From Auritidibacter ignavus (GTDB lineage: Bacteria > Actinomycetota > Actinomycetes > Actinomycetales > Micrococcaceae): 64,000 bases of DNA. Below are positions 55,636 through 64,000 of the stretch, piece by piece; within the stretch, counting starts at the first letter, position 1; each line of letters opens with the position of its first letter. Both the position numbers and the translations under genes were made by a program. Where the stretch lies: positions 62,001 through 126,000 of the forward strand of contig NZ_RDQR01000004.1 of NCBI RefSeq assembly GCF_003703835.1, read 5' to 3'. The notes beneath the pieces were generated by a model. It saw only the letters and a program-made list of their open reading frames with translations, was not told the DNA's origin and did no database searches.

Positions 55636-57087
55636 ATGGTGAATGTGACTACCTTAGACGAGACTTCGACGCTCGGCGTCGGTGACACCGGTGATCCGGA
55701 AATCCTGACCCTTGAGGTGGGAGTCATGGCCCACGGTGGTCACTGCGTGGCCCGGCACGAAGGACGCGTTGTTTTCGTCCGCCACGCCATTCCTGGCGAA
55801 GTCGTGCGAGCCGTGGTGACTTCCGGTGGCGCGAAGGCCCGCTTTTGGCGGGCCGATACCGTCAACGTGATCCGGGGCTCCGAATTCCGGCGGGCACACC
55901 AGTGGAAATTGGCCGACTCCTTGCGCGCCTATCAGGCCGGGCGTCAGCCGATCGGTGGCGCCGAATACGGTCACATCACCCTGGAACACCAACGCCGGCT
56001 CAAGGCCCAAGTTTTTCGCGACACACTCAATCGGATTGGTCGCCTCGCCGTAGAGCCTCAGGTGACCTCAGTGCAAGCCGATGAGCCTACCGGTTTGCAC
56101 TGGCGGACCCGCAACCGTTTCGCGGTGACCGCCTCCGGGCGCTTGGCGATGTTCGTCCACCGATCCAAGACCATGATTCCGGTCCGCAATATTCCCCTGG
56201 CGGTGCCCGAACTCGATGAGCTACACCTGTGGGATATCAATTTCCTCGGGGCCTCCAGCGTGGACGTCATCACCCCCGGCTATAGCCAGGAAGTCATGGT
56301 CGTCATCCACCCGGCTACCGAGACGCTGGCGCACGAGCCCACGCTGAATAAGGCGATCAACGATTGGCGACGCCAACTCTCCGGGCTACCCGGTACCGTC
56401 TCGGCAGTGGTGTCTGTTCCTCAACTCCAACCGGACCAGAAGCCACGCACCATACGGTTGCGCGGTCGCACGTGGGTGAGTGAAACTGTGCGCAGTTTGC
56501 ACCACGGAACTTTTACATTCCGGGTCTCGGCCGAAGGCTTCTGGCAGTCCCACCGCGACGCCCCGCATATCTTGGTCGAGGCCGTCATGCAGGCGACGAA
56601 CCCGCAACCCGGTGATGTCATTGCCGACTTATATGCAGGAGCTGGGCTCTTTTCAGCGTTTCTGGCTCGGGCGGTCGGGGAGACTGGCCGGGTCTACTCG
56701 GTCGAACGGGCCCGTCAGGCCAGCAAAGACGCCCGGAAGAACCTGCACGAGATGAAGCAGGCCGTAGTGATCAATGGTCGCACTGAGAAAGTGGTCTCCT
56801 CGTGGGCGCACCGCCCTCAGGCCCCCAGCGGCCAAGGCGGACTGGAAGGTCGTGACATCGATACGGTGGTGCTTGACCCGCCACGCTCTGGTGCTGGCCG
56901 GGCTACCATCAAAGGCATCAACGCGTTACCGGCCTCCAAGGTCGTCTACGTCTCCTGCGACCCGGCCTCCCTGGCTCGAGATGCCAAACTGTTGGCCGAA
57001 CTGGGCTGGCAACACCAGAGCTCGGAGATTTTCGACCTGTTCCCCGACACCCACCACATGGAGTCGGTCAATATCTTCACCCGGTAG
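55636..57087 (+). CDS. Class I SAM-dependent RNA methyltransferase with TRAM domain (TrmA/RlmCD family)
   Basis: Predicted 5-methyluridine methyltransferase for tRNA or rRNA. 483 residues: an N-terminal TRAM domain (MAHGGHCVARHEGRVVFV...PGE), then the SAM-binding DLYAGAGLFSAFLA, VLDPPRSGAG, and the catalytic Cys in VYVSCDPASLARD. The Fe-S cysteines of RlmD are not evident. The exact target base cannot be told. Confidence 0.9.
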   Translation: MVNVTTLDETSTLGVGDTGDPEILTLEVGVMAHGGHCVARHEGRVVFVRHAIPGEVVRAVVTSGGAKARFWRADTVNVIRGSEFRRAHQWKLADSLRAYQAGRQPIGGAEYGHITLEHQRRLKAQVFRDTLNRIGRLAVEPQVTSVQADEPTGLHWRTRNRFAVTASGRLAMFVHRSKTMIPVRNIPLAVPELDELHLWDINFLGASSVDVITPGYSQEVMVVIHPATETLAHEPTLNKAINDWRRQLSGLPGTVSAVVSVPQLQPDQKPRTIRLRGRTWVSETVRSLHHGTFTFRVSAEGFWQSHRDAPHILVEAVMQATNPQPGDVIADLYAGAGLFSAFLARAVGETGRVYSVERARQASKDARKNLHEMKQAVVINGRTEKVVSSWAHRPQAPSGQGGLEGRDIDTVVLDPPRSGAGRATIKGINALPASKVVYVSCDPASLARDAKLLAELGWQHQSSEIFDLFPDTHHMESVNIFTR

Positions 57088-57136
57088 TGTCGCGCTGATC
57101 CGGGTACCGACGTCATCGTGACGCAGGTAACGACAT

Positions 57137-57150
57137 CTGATCCGGATCAG
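57137..57150. promoter_or_regulatory. 14-bp perfect palindrome upstream of acnA
   Basis: CTGATCCGGATCAG, 14 bp upstream of a TAGAAT that could be the -10 element (57164-57169), so it overlaps the -35 position. A half copy, CTGATCCGG, lies at 57095-57103. Confidence 0.5.
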
Positions 57151-57233
57151 TGGCTGCGCGTTGTAGAATAATTTTCTGGTCGCTGGATTTCGAGCCCAGC
57201 GACACTGGCATCGCACCGGTACCGAGTCGCACG

Positions 57234-57247
57234 TCGCTGATCAGCGA
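57234..57247. promoter_or_regulatory. Second 14-bp perfect palindrome upstream of acnA
   Basis: TCGCTGATCAGCGA, in the probable acnA leader, shares the CTGATC core with the palindrome at 57137-57150. Confidence 0.45.
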
Positions 57248-57318
57248 AGAGGGACTGCTGCCAGCGGCTTCGGCGAGATCGGTTGAGCGCCCCTTGATGG
57301 GCAGGAAGAGGAATCTCC

Positions 57319-60030
57319 GTGACTACTGTCGATAGTTTCGGCTCGAAGGGCGTATTGGACGTCAACGGCGCCGAGTATGAAATTTTTAGACTTAACAAGG
57401 TCGAAGGTGCACAGAACCTTCCCTACTCACTGAAGATTCTGCTCGAGAATCTGTTGCGCACCGAAGATGGCGCCAACGTCACGAAGAAGCAGATTGAAAC
57501 GCTGGCCCAGTGGGACCCGCAGGACGATCCCCGCCACGAGATCCAGTTCACCCCGGCCCGGGTGCTGATGCAGGACTTCACCGGTGTGCCCTGTGTGGTT
57601 GACTTGGCCACCATGCGTGAGGCCATCGCGGATTTGGGCGGTGACGCCAAGCGCGTGAACCCGCTGGCACCGGCCGAGCTAGTGATTGACCACTCCGTGC
57701 AAATCGATAGCTTCGGTAACCCTGACGCCATCGAGCGCAACATGGAAATCGAATACGAGCGCAATGGTGAGCGCTATCAGTTCCTGCGCTGGGGTCAGAC
57801 CGCCTTCGATAACTTCAAGGTCGTTCCTCCCGGACAGGGCATTGTCCACCAGGTCAACATCGAATACCTGGCACGCACCGTGATGACCCGCGAGGTCGAC
57901 GGCGTGTTGCGCGCCTACCCGGACTCCTGTGTGGGCACCGACTCCCACACCACGATGGTCAACGGCCTGGGCGTGCTCGGCTGGGGTGTGGGCGGCATCG
58001 AGGCCGAGGCCGCGATGCTCGGCCAGCCGGTCTCCATGCTCATCCCGCGCGTGGTGGGCTTCAAGCTCACCGGGTCCATCCCCTCAGGTGCCACCGCAAC
58101 CGACGTGGTGCTGACCATCACCGAGATGCTACGTCAGCACGGTGTGGTGGGTAAGTTCGTCGAGTTCTACGGTGAAGGTGTGGCCTCGGTGCCGCTGGCG
58201 AACCGCGCTACCATCGGCAACATGTCGCCCGAGTTCGGTTCCACCGCCGCGATCTTCCCGATCGACCAGGTGACCCTGGACTACCTGCGACTGACCGGTC
58301 GTACCGAAGAGAACATCGCGCTGGTTGAGGCCTACACTAAGGAACAGGGTCTGTGGCACGATCCGGCCAATGAGGCTCAGTACTCCGAGTACCTGGAGCT
58401 AGATCTATCCACTGTGGTGCCTTCCATCTCGGGTCCGAAGCGTCCACAGGACCGGATCGTGCTCTCTGACGCCAAGGAGCAGTTCCGCAAGGATATCCAC
58501 AACTATGCCACTGAGAGCGACGATGCGGGCGTAGGGCGTCCCTCGCACACCGTTGACGTGAAGATGGAGGATGGGCGTGAGTTCGAACTCGACCACGGTG
58601 CTGTGTCGATCGCCTCGATCACCTCTTGCACCAACACCTCTAACCCTTCGGTCATGATGGCCGCCGCGGTGCTGGCCCGCAATGCCGTGGACAAAGGCCT
58701 GTCCTCCAAGCCGTGGGTGAAGACCTCAGTGGCTCCCGGTTCCCGGGTGGTGACCGAATACTACGAGAAGTCGGGTCTAATCCCGTACCTGGAGCAGTTA
58801 GGCTTCAACATCGTCGGTTATGGTTGCACCACCTGTATCGGTAACTCCGGTCCGCTGGAGTCCGAGATCTCCCAGGCCATCCAGGAAAACGACCTGTCGG
58901 TGACCTCGGTGCTGTCGGGTAACCGTAACTTCGAGGGCCGGATTAACCCGGACGTGAAGATGAACTACCTGGCCTCCCCGCCGCTGGTGGTCGCTTACGC
59001 TCTGGCCGGTTCCATGGACTTCGACTTCGACAATGACGTGCTGGGTCAGGACCAGGACGGTAACGACGTCTACCTGAAAGACATTTGGCCGGACCCCACC
59101 GAGGTGCAGCAGATCATCGATGACTCCATCGACACCGAGATGTTCCACACCGAATACTCCACGATCTTCGATGGTGACCAGCGGTGGCAGTCGATCGATA
59201 CCCCGACCGGGGACGTCTTTGACTGGAACGATGAGTCCACCTATGTGCGCAAGCCCCCGTACTTCGAGGGCATGAAGGAAACCCCGGACCCCGTCCAGGA
59301 CATCTCCGGGGCCCGCGTGCTCCTGAAGTTGGGTGACTCGGTGACCACCGACCACATCTCTCCGGCAGGCGCCTTCAAGTCCGACACCCCGGCCGGTCGC
59401 TACCTGACCGAGCACGGTGTGGCCCGTAAGGATTTCAACTCGTATGGGTCCCGTCGCGGTAACCACGAGGTGATGATTCGCGGTACCTTTGCGAACATCC
59501 GTATCAAGAACCAGTTGCTGGATGGCGTTGAAGGTGGCTTCACGCGCGACTTCACCCAGGAGGGTGGACCGCAGGCTTATGTCTACGACGCCGCGATGAA
59601 CTACGCTGATCAAAACACTCCGCTGGTGGTGCTGGGCGGTAAGGAATACGGTACTGGTTCCTCCCGTGACTGGGCCGCTAAGGGGACCGCACTGCTGGGC
59701 GTCCGCGCGGTGATCAGCGAATCCTTTGAGCGTATTCACCGCTCGAACCTGATCGGCATGGGTGTGTTGCCGTTGCAGTTCCCGCAGGGGGAGTCCGCGA
59801 ACTCACTGGGCCTGGACGGCACGGAAACCTTCGACATCTCCGGTATCACCGAGTTGAACGAGGGCACCACCCCGGCCACCGTGCACGTGACCGCCACCCA
59901 CCCTGAGGGTAAGGTCACCGAGTTCGACGCCGATGTGCGTATCGACACCCCCGGTGAAGCTGACTACTACCGCAACGGCGGTATTCTGCAGTACGTGTTG
60001 CGTCAGATCGCTTCCTCCGAGAAGAACTAA
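57319..60030 (+). CDS. acnA: Aconitate hydratase A
   Basis: TCA-cycle enzyme interconverting citrate and isocitrate. 903 residues; the [4Fe-4S] cysteines are in [12 protein letters not shown] and [11 protein letters not shown], and the C-terminal swivel domain has [15 protein letters not shown] and [13 protein letters not shown]. Codon use is strongly biased, as in highly expressed genes. GTG start with AGGAAGAGGAA upstream. Confidence 0.97.
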   Translation: MTTVDSFGSKGVLDVNGAEYEIFRLNKVEGAQNLPYSLKILLENLLRTEDGANVTKKQIETLAQWDPQDDPRHEIQFTPARVLMQDFTGVPCVVDLATMREAIADLGGDAKRVNPLAPAELVIDHSVQIDSFGNPDAIERNMEIEYERNGERYQFLRWGQTAFDNFKVVPPGQGIVHQVNIEYLARTVMTREVDGVLRAYPDSCVGTDSHTTMVNGLGVLGWGVGGIEAEAAMLGQPVSMLIPRVVGFKLTGSIPSGATATDVVLTITEMLRQHGVVGKFVEFYGEGVASVPLANRATIGNMSPEFGSTAAIFPIDQVTLDYLRLTGRTEENIALVEAYTKEQGLWHDPANEAQYSEYLELDLSTVVPSISGPKRPQDRIVLSDAKEQFRKDIHNYATESDDAGVGRPSHTVDVKMEDGREFELDHGAVSIASITSCTNTSNPSVMMAAAVLARNAVDKGLSSKPWVKTSVAPGSRVVTEYYEKSGLIPYLEQLGFNIVGYGCTTCIGNSGPLESEISQAIQENDLSVTSVLSGNRNFEGRINPDVKMNYLASPPLVVAYALAGSMDFDFDNDVLGQDQDGNDVYLKDIWPDPTEVQQIIDDSIDTEMFHTEYSTIFDGDQRWQSIDTPTGDVFDWNDESTYVRKPPYFEGMKETPDPVQDISGARVLLKLGDSVTTDHISPAGAFKSDTPAGRYLTEHGVARKDFNSYGSRRGNHEVMIRGTFANIRIKNQLLDGVEGGFTRDFTQEGGPQAYVYDAAMNYADQNTPLVVLGGKEYGTGSSRDWAAKGTALLGVRAVISESFERIHRSNLIGMGVLPLQFPQGESANSLGLDGTETFDISGITELNEGTTPATVHVTATHPEGKVTEFDADVRIDTPGEADYYRNGGILQYVLRQIASSEKN

Positions 60031-60052
60031 CGCAACCAGCAGCCAAGCCAGT

Positions 60053-60102
60053 CCTCGGGGCCTGCGCCCACGACCCACGCGGTCACAGTGCAGGCCCCGA
60101 GG
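60053..60102 (+). terminator. acnA terminator hairpin
   Basis: Perfect 13-bp arms (60053-60065 and 60090-60102), 24-nt loop, 22 bp after the acnA stop. Confidence 0.65.
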
Positions 60103-60186
60103 CCATTAAACCGCTTTCTTGATCAGGTCACGGTTACGCTAAACTAGCAGGGTTATCAACCGGCCCGCGCGCAGGAGGTGCTCACC

Positions 60187-60690
60187 GTGTCCATTATCCG
60201 AGCCTATTTCTGCCCCGAAGATAGCACTCGTCCCACCCACTACCGGGAGGCGTGGTGGGATGAAGACCAGCACGAATTCGTGGTCCACTACGGCAAAGTC
60301 GGTGCCACTGGTGTAGACACTGCCGAGAAACTCGAGGACTGCGCGCAGGCCGAAGCGCTGCTGTCAGGCTTCAGCCAACAGTGCACCGAAGACGGCTACC
60401 AGCCCATCGACCCCGCCGAGATGGAACAGCTACAGATCACCTATACCTTGCGTGGCACCGAGCCGAGTGACGTGGAATCTCATCAAGCGCAGACTCTGGC
60501 AACCTTGACCACCCGCGAGCTGGCCTGGCGCGGACTCGGTGAGGCCGACTCGCCGGTCCTAAACGCCGGAGCCTTTACCATTGCGGTCGCCACCGTCCAC
60601 CCGGGCAGGTCCCGCGAGATCATCCCGACCGTAGTGAAAGCTGCCGGCGTGCAGGCCTCAAAAGTCACCGTCCGAAAGACCAACGCCTGA
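60187..60690 (+). CDS. WGR-like domain protein, unknown function
   Basis: 167 residues from a GTG with AGGAGG 8 bases upstream. The N-terminal 70 residues (HYREAWWDEDQHEFVVHYGKVG) resemble a WGR domain, which in other proteins contacts nucleic acid. The C-terminal part is not recognised. Its stop abuts the next start. Confidence 0.65.
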   Translation: MSIIRAYFCPEDSTRPTHYREAWWDEDQHEFVVHYGKVGATGVDTAEKLEDCAQAEALLSGFSQQCTEDGYQPIDPAEMEQLQITYTLRGTEPSDVESHQAQTLATLTTRELAWRGLGEADSPVLNAGAFTIAVATVHPGRSREIIPTVVKAAGVQASKVTVRKTNA

Positions 60691-60987
60691 ATGCTCGAAT
60701 CAGCCCTATGGTGGATTGTCTCCATCCTGGTCGTGGCCGTGATGGTGTGGTCAGTGATCAGCCTGCTACGGTCGCCTCTGGAACCACAGCGACGTATCGT
60801 CTGGGTTGTGGCGATCTTCTTATTGCCGGTGCTCGGGAGCCTGGTGTGGGCGTGGTGGAGGCTGTACTACTACCCGCGCCGGAAGGCAGAAACCCCCAAC
60901 TGGGATCCCAACCGTCCCGGCACCGGGCACGTGGTGCCCCGACGGTTACGTGCCGATCACCGGCAGCGCGGGGCGTGGAAACCTTAG
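60691..60987 (+). CDS. PLDc_N domain small membrane protein
   Basis: 98 residues. Two membrane helices (about 8-26 and 38-57) with the RRIVWVVAIFLLPVLGSLVWAW pattern of the PLDc_N domain, then a short basic tail. No phospholipase domain follows. Starts directly after the preceding stop, so the two genes are co-transcribed. Confidence 0.8.
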   Translation: MLESALWWIVSILVVAVMVWSVISLLRSPLEPQRRIVWVVAIFLLPVLGSLVWAWWRLYYYPRRKAETPNWDPNRPGTGHVVPRRLRADHRQRGAWKP

Positions 60988-61006
60988 AGACGAGCTCGAC
61001 GACCCG

Positions 61007-61507
61007 CTAGACCTCGACCCAAATGCCGCCGTCGCGGACCTCGGCGGGGTGACGTCGCAAGCCCCGGGGAGCCGGCCCGCCCAGCACATCACCGGTTTCG
61101 GAATCAAAGCGGGAAGAATGGCAGGGGCAGGTGAAATCCGGGGCGGGCTCCGACCCTTCACCGACACGTACGACGCATCCCTGGTGGGGGCAGATCGCGT
61201 GAAACGCCTGCACCGAACTCTCGCTGTCCCGATAGATCAGCAGGTCATAGTCGTCGGTATGGACCCCGGTGGCTTCCCCGACCGGCAACAGATCGGCGTC
61301 GAGGACTTCAGTGGGCTGACCGGAGAAGTCCTCGACCGTATCCGGCTGGGCCGGTGCACAGCTGGACAGTCCCAGCATGCTGGCACCACCTGCCACGATG
61401 GCTGCGGTGCCAGAGAGCAATTGGCGACGGTCGAGATGAGAGGAACCATCGGCACAGGTGGAACCTGTCTGTTCAGGATTCTCAGTCATGTCAGGGCTGC
61501 TCGTCAT
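61007..61507 (-). CDS. Rieske [2Fe-2S] protein, Tat-exported lipoprotein
   Basis: 166 residues. N-terminal twin-arginine signal (DRRQLLSG) followed by a hydrophobic stretch and a lipobox-like LGLSSCAP, then a Rieske domain with CPHQGC and CPCHSSRF. Probably an extracytoplasmic electron-transfer lipoprotein. Its start overlaps the end of the RNase D-like gene by 17 bases. Confidence 0.88.
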   Translation of the reverse strand: MTSSPDMTENPEQTGSTCADGSSHLDRRQLLSGTAAIVAGGASMLGLSSCAPAQPDTVEDFSGQPTEVLDADLLPVGEATGVHTDDYDLLIYRDSESSVQAFHAICPHQGCVVRVGEGSEPAPDFTCPCHSSRFDSETGDVLGGPAPRGLRRHPAEVRDGGIWVEV

Positions 61508-62816
61508 CGCTGTCCCATGGATCCGGGTCTAGTAATGCAACGGTAATGATTGCTGAGCAGGCCCAGACCTGCCAGTTACGGGCACCCCGGTCTTTGAGAT
61601 ACTCTTCGACGGTTTCCGGGGTAATGGGTGAGGGCGGACGCCAACAGAGATCTCGTAGCGTCGAGGGGAGTAAGAGGTTCTCTAACGGCACGCCCATCGC
61701 CTCGGCTTGGCGAGTCAATCGCACCTTACACGTGGCGAATCGCCGAGCGGCCAGCTCGTCGACAGACTTCCACCTTTTCACCGGCGGAGGGCCACCGGAG
61801 CCAGCCGGTTTCTTCTCCGGTCGCGTTGCGGGATCCCGTCCGTCGGCCACCCCGCGCCGAATCGCCTCCAACCACCGGTCCTTCTCCCGGCCGGCAGCCC
61901 GGCCGGTGAACCCCTTGGTGTTCATCAGCTCACCTGCGGTTGCAGGTTGTGCGGTCGCGGCGGCAATAATCGCCCGATCGGGTAGTAGCCGCCCCGGGAA
62001 GACATCTTCCTGACGGCCCAGTTCATCACGGGCATGCCACAGGGCACGGACAATGGCCAGCTGTTGTGGTGATTTCACCCGGTGAATACCGGAGGCTCTC
62101 CGCCAGGGCTCGTGAGGGGGCTCCGGGGGTTGCCAAGCGGTCAACGCTTCGAACTCTTCGGCAGCGATCTCCAGCTTGTCCTGCCGACGTAGTGTGTGAA
62201 TCATCTGTGCGCGTAACGGGACCAAAAATTCCACATCCAAGGCGGCGTAGTTACGCATCTGCTCGGGCAACGGGCGCTGCGACCAATCGGCAGCTGAATG
62301 CTCCTTGGCCAAGGTTATTCCCAACGTACGCTGTAGCAGTGCGGCCAGATTCACTTTCTGGAAGCCGCACAGGCGTCCGGCTAGCTCGGTATCGAAGAGG
62401 GCACAGGGACGTAATCCACAGTCAGCCAGACACCCTAAGTCTTGCGTGGCAGCGTGTAAGATCCACTCGGTGTCACCGATGGCTTGCTGAATAATGTCCA
62501 AATTCTCCAAGGGTTCGGGGTCGATGAGCCAAATGCCGGAGCCTTCACGCTTGAGTTGGACCAAGAATGCTCGCTGACCGTAGCGAAATCCGGAGGCGCG
62601 TTCGGTATCGATGGCCACCGGTCCGCTACCGGCGCGGAGCGCTTCAGCGCATTCGGTGAGCCCTTCGGGCGTGTCGGTAAGTTCTGGGATGCCCTCGGCC
62701 GGCTCGGTGATCAGAACCGGTGCCTCAGATTCTGCGTTTGTGGTCAGGATGATGTTACGTCCTTCGTGCTCGAGGGAGAACTGTGACGCCTTCAGGAACC
62801 GGTGGTAAACCAGCAA
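61491..62816 (-). CDS. rnd: Ribonuclease D-like 3'-5' exonuclease with HRDC domain
   Basis: Up to 441 residues. The DEDD exonuclease domain shows VAIDTERASGF, HAATQDLGCLADCG and NYAALDVEFLVPL; the HRDC domain begins at ALWHARDELGRQEDVFPGRLLPD. The only conventional start near the expected N-terminus is a TTG at 62816, inside the upstream DUF3000 gene. AAGGA lies just before ATC-ATC-CTG at about 62750, so a rare start there is possible. Confidence 0.88.
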   Translation of the reverse strand: MLVYHRFLKASQFSLEHEGRNIILTTNAESEAPVLITEPAEGIPELTDTPEGLTECAEALRAGSGPVAIDTERASGFRYGQRAFLVQLKREGSGIWLIDPEPLENLDIIQQAIGDTEWILHAATQDLGCLADCGLRPCALFDTELAGRLCGFQKVNLAALLQRTLGITLAKEHSAADWSQRPLPEQMRNYAALDVEFLVPLRAQMIHTLRRQDKLEIAAEEFEALTAWQPPEPPHEPWRRASGIHRVKSPQQLAIVRALWHARDELGRQEDVFPGRLLPDRAIIAAATAQPATAGELMNTKGFTGRAAGREKDRWLEAIRRGVADGRDPATRPEKKPAGSGGPPPVKRWKSVDELAARRFATCKVRLTRQAEAMGVPLENLLLPSTLRDLCWRPPSPITPETVEEYLKDRGARNWQVWACSAIITVALLDPDPWDSDDEQP

Positions 62817-63417
62817 AGGCGCAGACCATATCTGCCCAGGCCTCCAGGTGGTTCTCCATCGATTCGCCCATCAGGTTGGTAGGACTCCACGAGGCCCGCA
62901 TTTCAATGTCAATGGCATCGGCCCGATCATCCAACACTCCGAAACTTTCCGACAGCACCCGCGTGGCGGTCCCACCGGCTTGGTCATAATCCACCTGGTG
63001 ACCATCTAAGGCTTCCACCAGCCATGTCCACGCCACCTCAGCGGCCATCGGGTCCACGCCCATTTCGGCTTCAACCGACGCCCGAATGAAGGTCACAATG
63101 CGGAACGTGGATTTCCACACGGCCGAACCGGCCGGGTCATGCAAGAGAATAAAACGCCCGGTGGCTAGTGGCTCATTGGGGTCCTGGTCTTCAACCGCTC
63201 CGAGTGTGGTGACGGTTGAGGTGATCGGGGCCGGAAGCACGGCCGGGTAAACATCGGCGGCCATAGCCACCGCATAGGGTGCGATTCTCTGCGGTGCCGG
63301 GATTTCAGTCAGCCGGACTTCCGCTCGGGGCTGGGCCATCCGCAGTCCCGATAGCGCCCGACGAAAAGTCACAGGCGCCGAAGCCAAGGTTTCTGCACTC
63401 GACCGATCAATGCTCAC
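62755..63417 (-). CDS. DUF3000 family protein
   Basis: 220 residues: FRRALSGLRMAQPRAEVRLTEIPAP, GRFILLHDPAGSAVWKSTFRIVTFIRASVE and EAWADMVCAFAGLPPVPEGV are family hallmarks. Soluble, unknown role; paired with the RNase D-like gene in many actinobacteria, with which it may overlap by up to 62 bases here. Confidence 0.9.
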   Translation of the reverse strand: MSIDRSSAETLASAPVTFRRALSGLRMAQPRAEVRLTEIPAPQRIAPYAVAMAADVYPAVLPAPITSTVTTLGAVEDQDPNEPLATGRFILLHDPAGSAVWKSTFRIVTFIRASVEAEMGVDPMAAEVAWTWLVEALDGHQVDYDQAGGTATRVLSESFGVLDDRADAIDIEMRASWSPTNLMGESMENHLEAWADMVCAFAGLPPVPEGVTVLPRARRT

Positions 63418-63478
63418 CCCTCAAGGTTAAAGCGCTACCTGAAGGATGGGGGGCAGGCCACGCCGAGAACCCTCGAGC

Positions 63479-63940
63479 TTATCGGTCTGAGCGGGGGACT
63501 TTCTCCAGGGAAATGGAGTTCATGCAGTAGCGCAGGTCCGTCGGGGTATTGAAGCCCTCACCTTCGAACACGTGGCCCAAGTGGGACTGACACTGGGCAC
63601 ACAAGACCTCGATGCGGGTCATCCCCAAGGAGGTGTCTTTGCGGTATTCCACCCGATCTTCAGCCAACGGGGCAAAGAATGAGGGCCAACCGCAGTGGGC
63701 ATCAAACTTCTGATCCGAACGGAACAGCTCAGCCCCACAGGCCCGGCACCGGTAGATCCCTTCGCTGAAATCATCCCAGTATTCCCCGGTAAAGGGTCGT
63801 TCAGTGGCCGCCTGGCGAAGCACCTGGTACTCCGCAGGACTGAGGCGTTGTTTCCACTCGTCCTCGGAGAGCTGACCGGAGCGGGTAGTGGTGGTTTGTG
63901 TGGTGTCGTCTTGGTGGTGAGAGGTATCTGAAACTGTCAT
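63479..63940 (-). CDS. msrB: Peptide-methionine (R)-S-oxide reductase
   Basis: Repairs methionine-R-sulfoxide in proteins. 153 residues; two zinc-binding pairs, CRAC and CAQC, the conserved CGWPSF, and the catalytic Cys in RYCMNSISL. Cytosolic. Confidence 0.96.
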   Translation of the reverse strand: MTVSDTSHHQDDTTQTTTTRSGQLSEDEWKQRLSPAEYQVLRQAATERPFTGEYWDDFSEGIYRCRACGAELFRSDQKFDAHCGWPSFFAPLAEDRVEYRKDTSLGMTRIEVLCAQCQSHLGHVFEGEGFNTPTDLRYCMNSISLEKVPRSDR

Positions 63941-64000
63941 ATCCGCTATAACGTCACAGGCCAGGGGATTGTTCCCGACCCGACGTTTGAGAAACTGGAA

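Overview
The window is a continuous, gene-dense stretch of a chromosome from an actinobacterium. The gene set and order (glnA2-glnE-glnA1, RDD and DUF4191 genes, E2/lpdA/aminopeptidase, sigA, dut-DUF3093-DUF4193-sepH, DUF3710) are those of the actinobacterial core. GlnE, SepH, a polyphosphate glucokinase and an oleBC-type fusion point to the Micrococcaceae side of the phylum. Base composition by eye is in the upper fifties % GC, lower than Micrococcus or most Arthrobacter; a Yaniella/Enteractinococcus-like genus would fit, but that is inference. No rRNA, tRNA, CRISPR array, insertion sequence or prophage was seen.

Layout. 1-9.1 kb: 3' part of dnaE, nrdR, polyphosphate glucokinase, methionine aminopeptidase, a small SPOR-like protein, panB, rraA and glnA2. 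9.1-16.4 kb: nitrogen block with glnE, a luciferase-like monooxygenase, glnA1, an RDD membrane protein and DUF4191. 16.6-23.7 kb: a membrane-anchored pseudokinase, a small membrane protein, then the 2-oxoacid dehydrogenase E2 and E3 genes and leucyl aminopeptidase. 23.9-31 kb: PAC2-family protein, DUF4192, the principal sigma factor, DUF7455 and topoisomerase IV subunit B. 31-35.5 kb: an olefin (ole) biosynthesis cluster in which oleD reads intact but oleBC and oleA are broken. 35.6-43.9 kb: an M56 peptidase/BlaI regulator pair divergent from cydA-cydB-cydDC, with three similar inverted repeats in the intergenic region. 43.9-57 kb: topoisomerase IV subunit A, a GNAT/acyl-CoA synthetase fusion, DUF5998, a phosphodiesterase, sepH, DUF4193, DUF3093, dut, DUF3710 and a TRAM-domain RNA methyltransferase. 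57-64 kb: aconitase, a WGR-like protein, a PLDc_N membrane protein, a Rieske lipoprotein, an RNase D/HRDC protein, DUF3000 and msrB.

How the genes work together. GlnA1 carries the adenylylation tyrosine and GlnE is the enzyme that would modify it; GlnA2 lacks that tyrosine. The E2, E3 and aconitase genes serve central carbon oxidation, and cytochrome bd is the terminal oxidase most likely controlled by the adjacent BlaI. The ole genes would have made long-chain olefins from fatty acyl-CoA, but the condensing enzyme OleA is interrupted and truncated and OleBC carries two out-of-frame deletions, so the pathway looks dead here.

Most interesting points: the decaying ole cluster; the BlaI/M56-cyd arrangement with repeated operators; a transmembrane pseudokinase where related genomes carry lipoate synthesis genes; and a set of palindromes in front of aconitase. 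I found no clearly new defence or mobile system.
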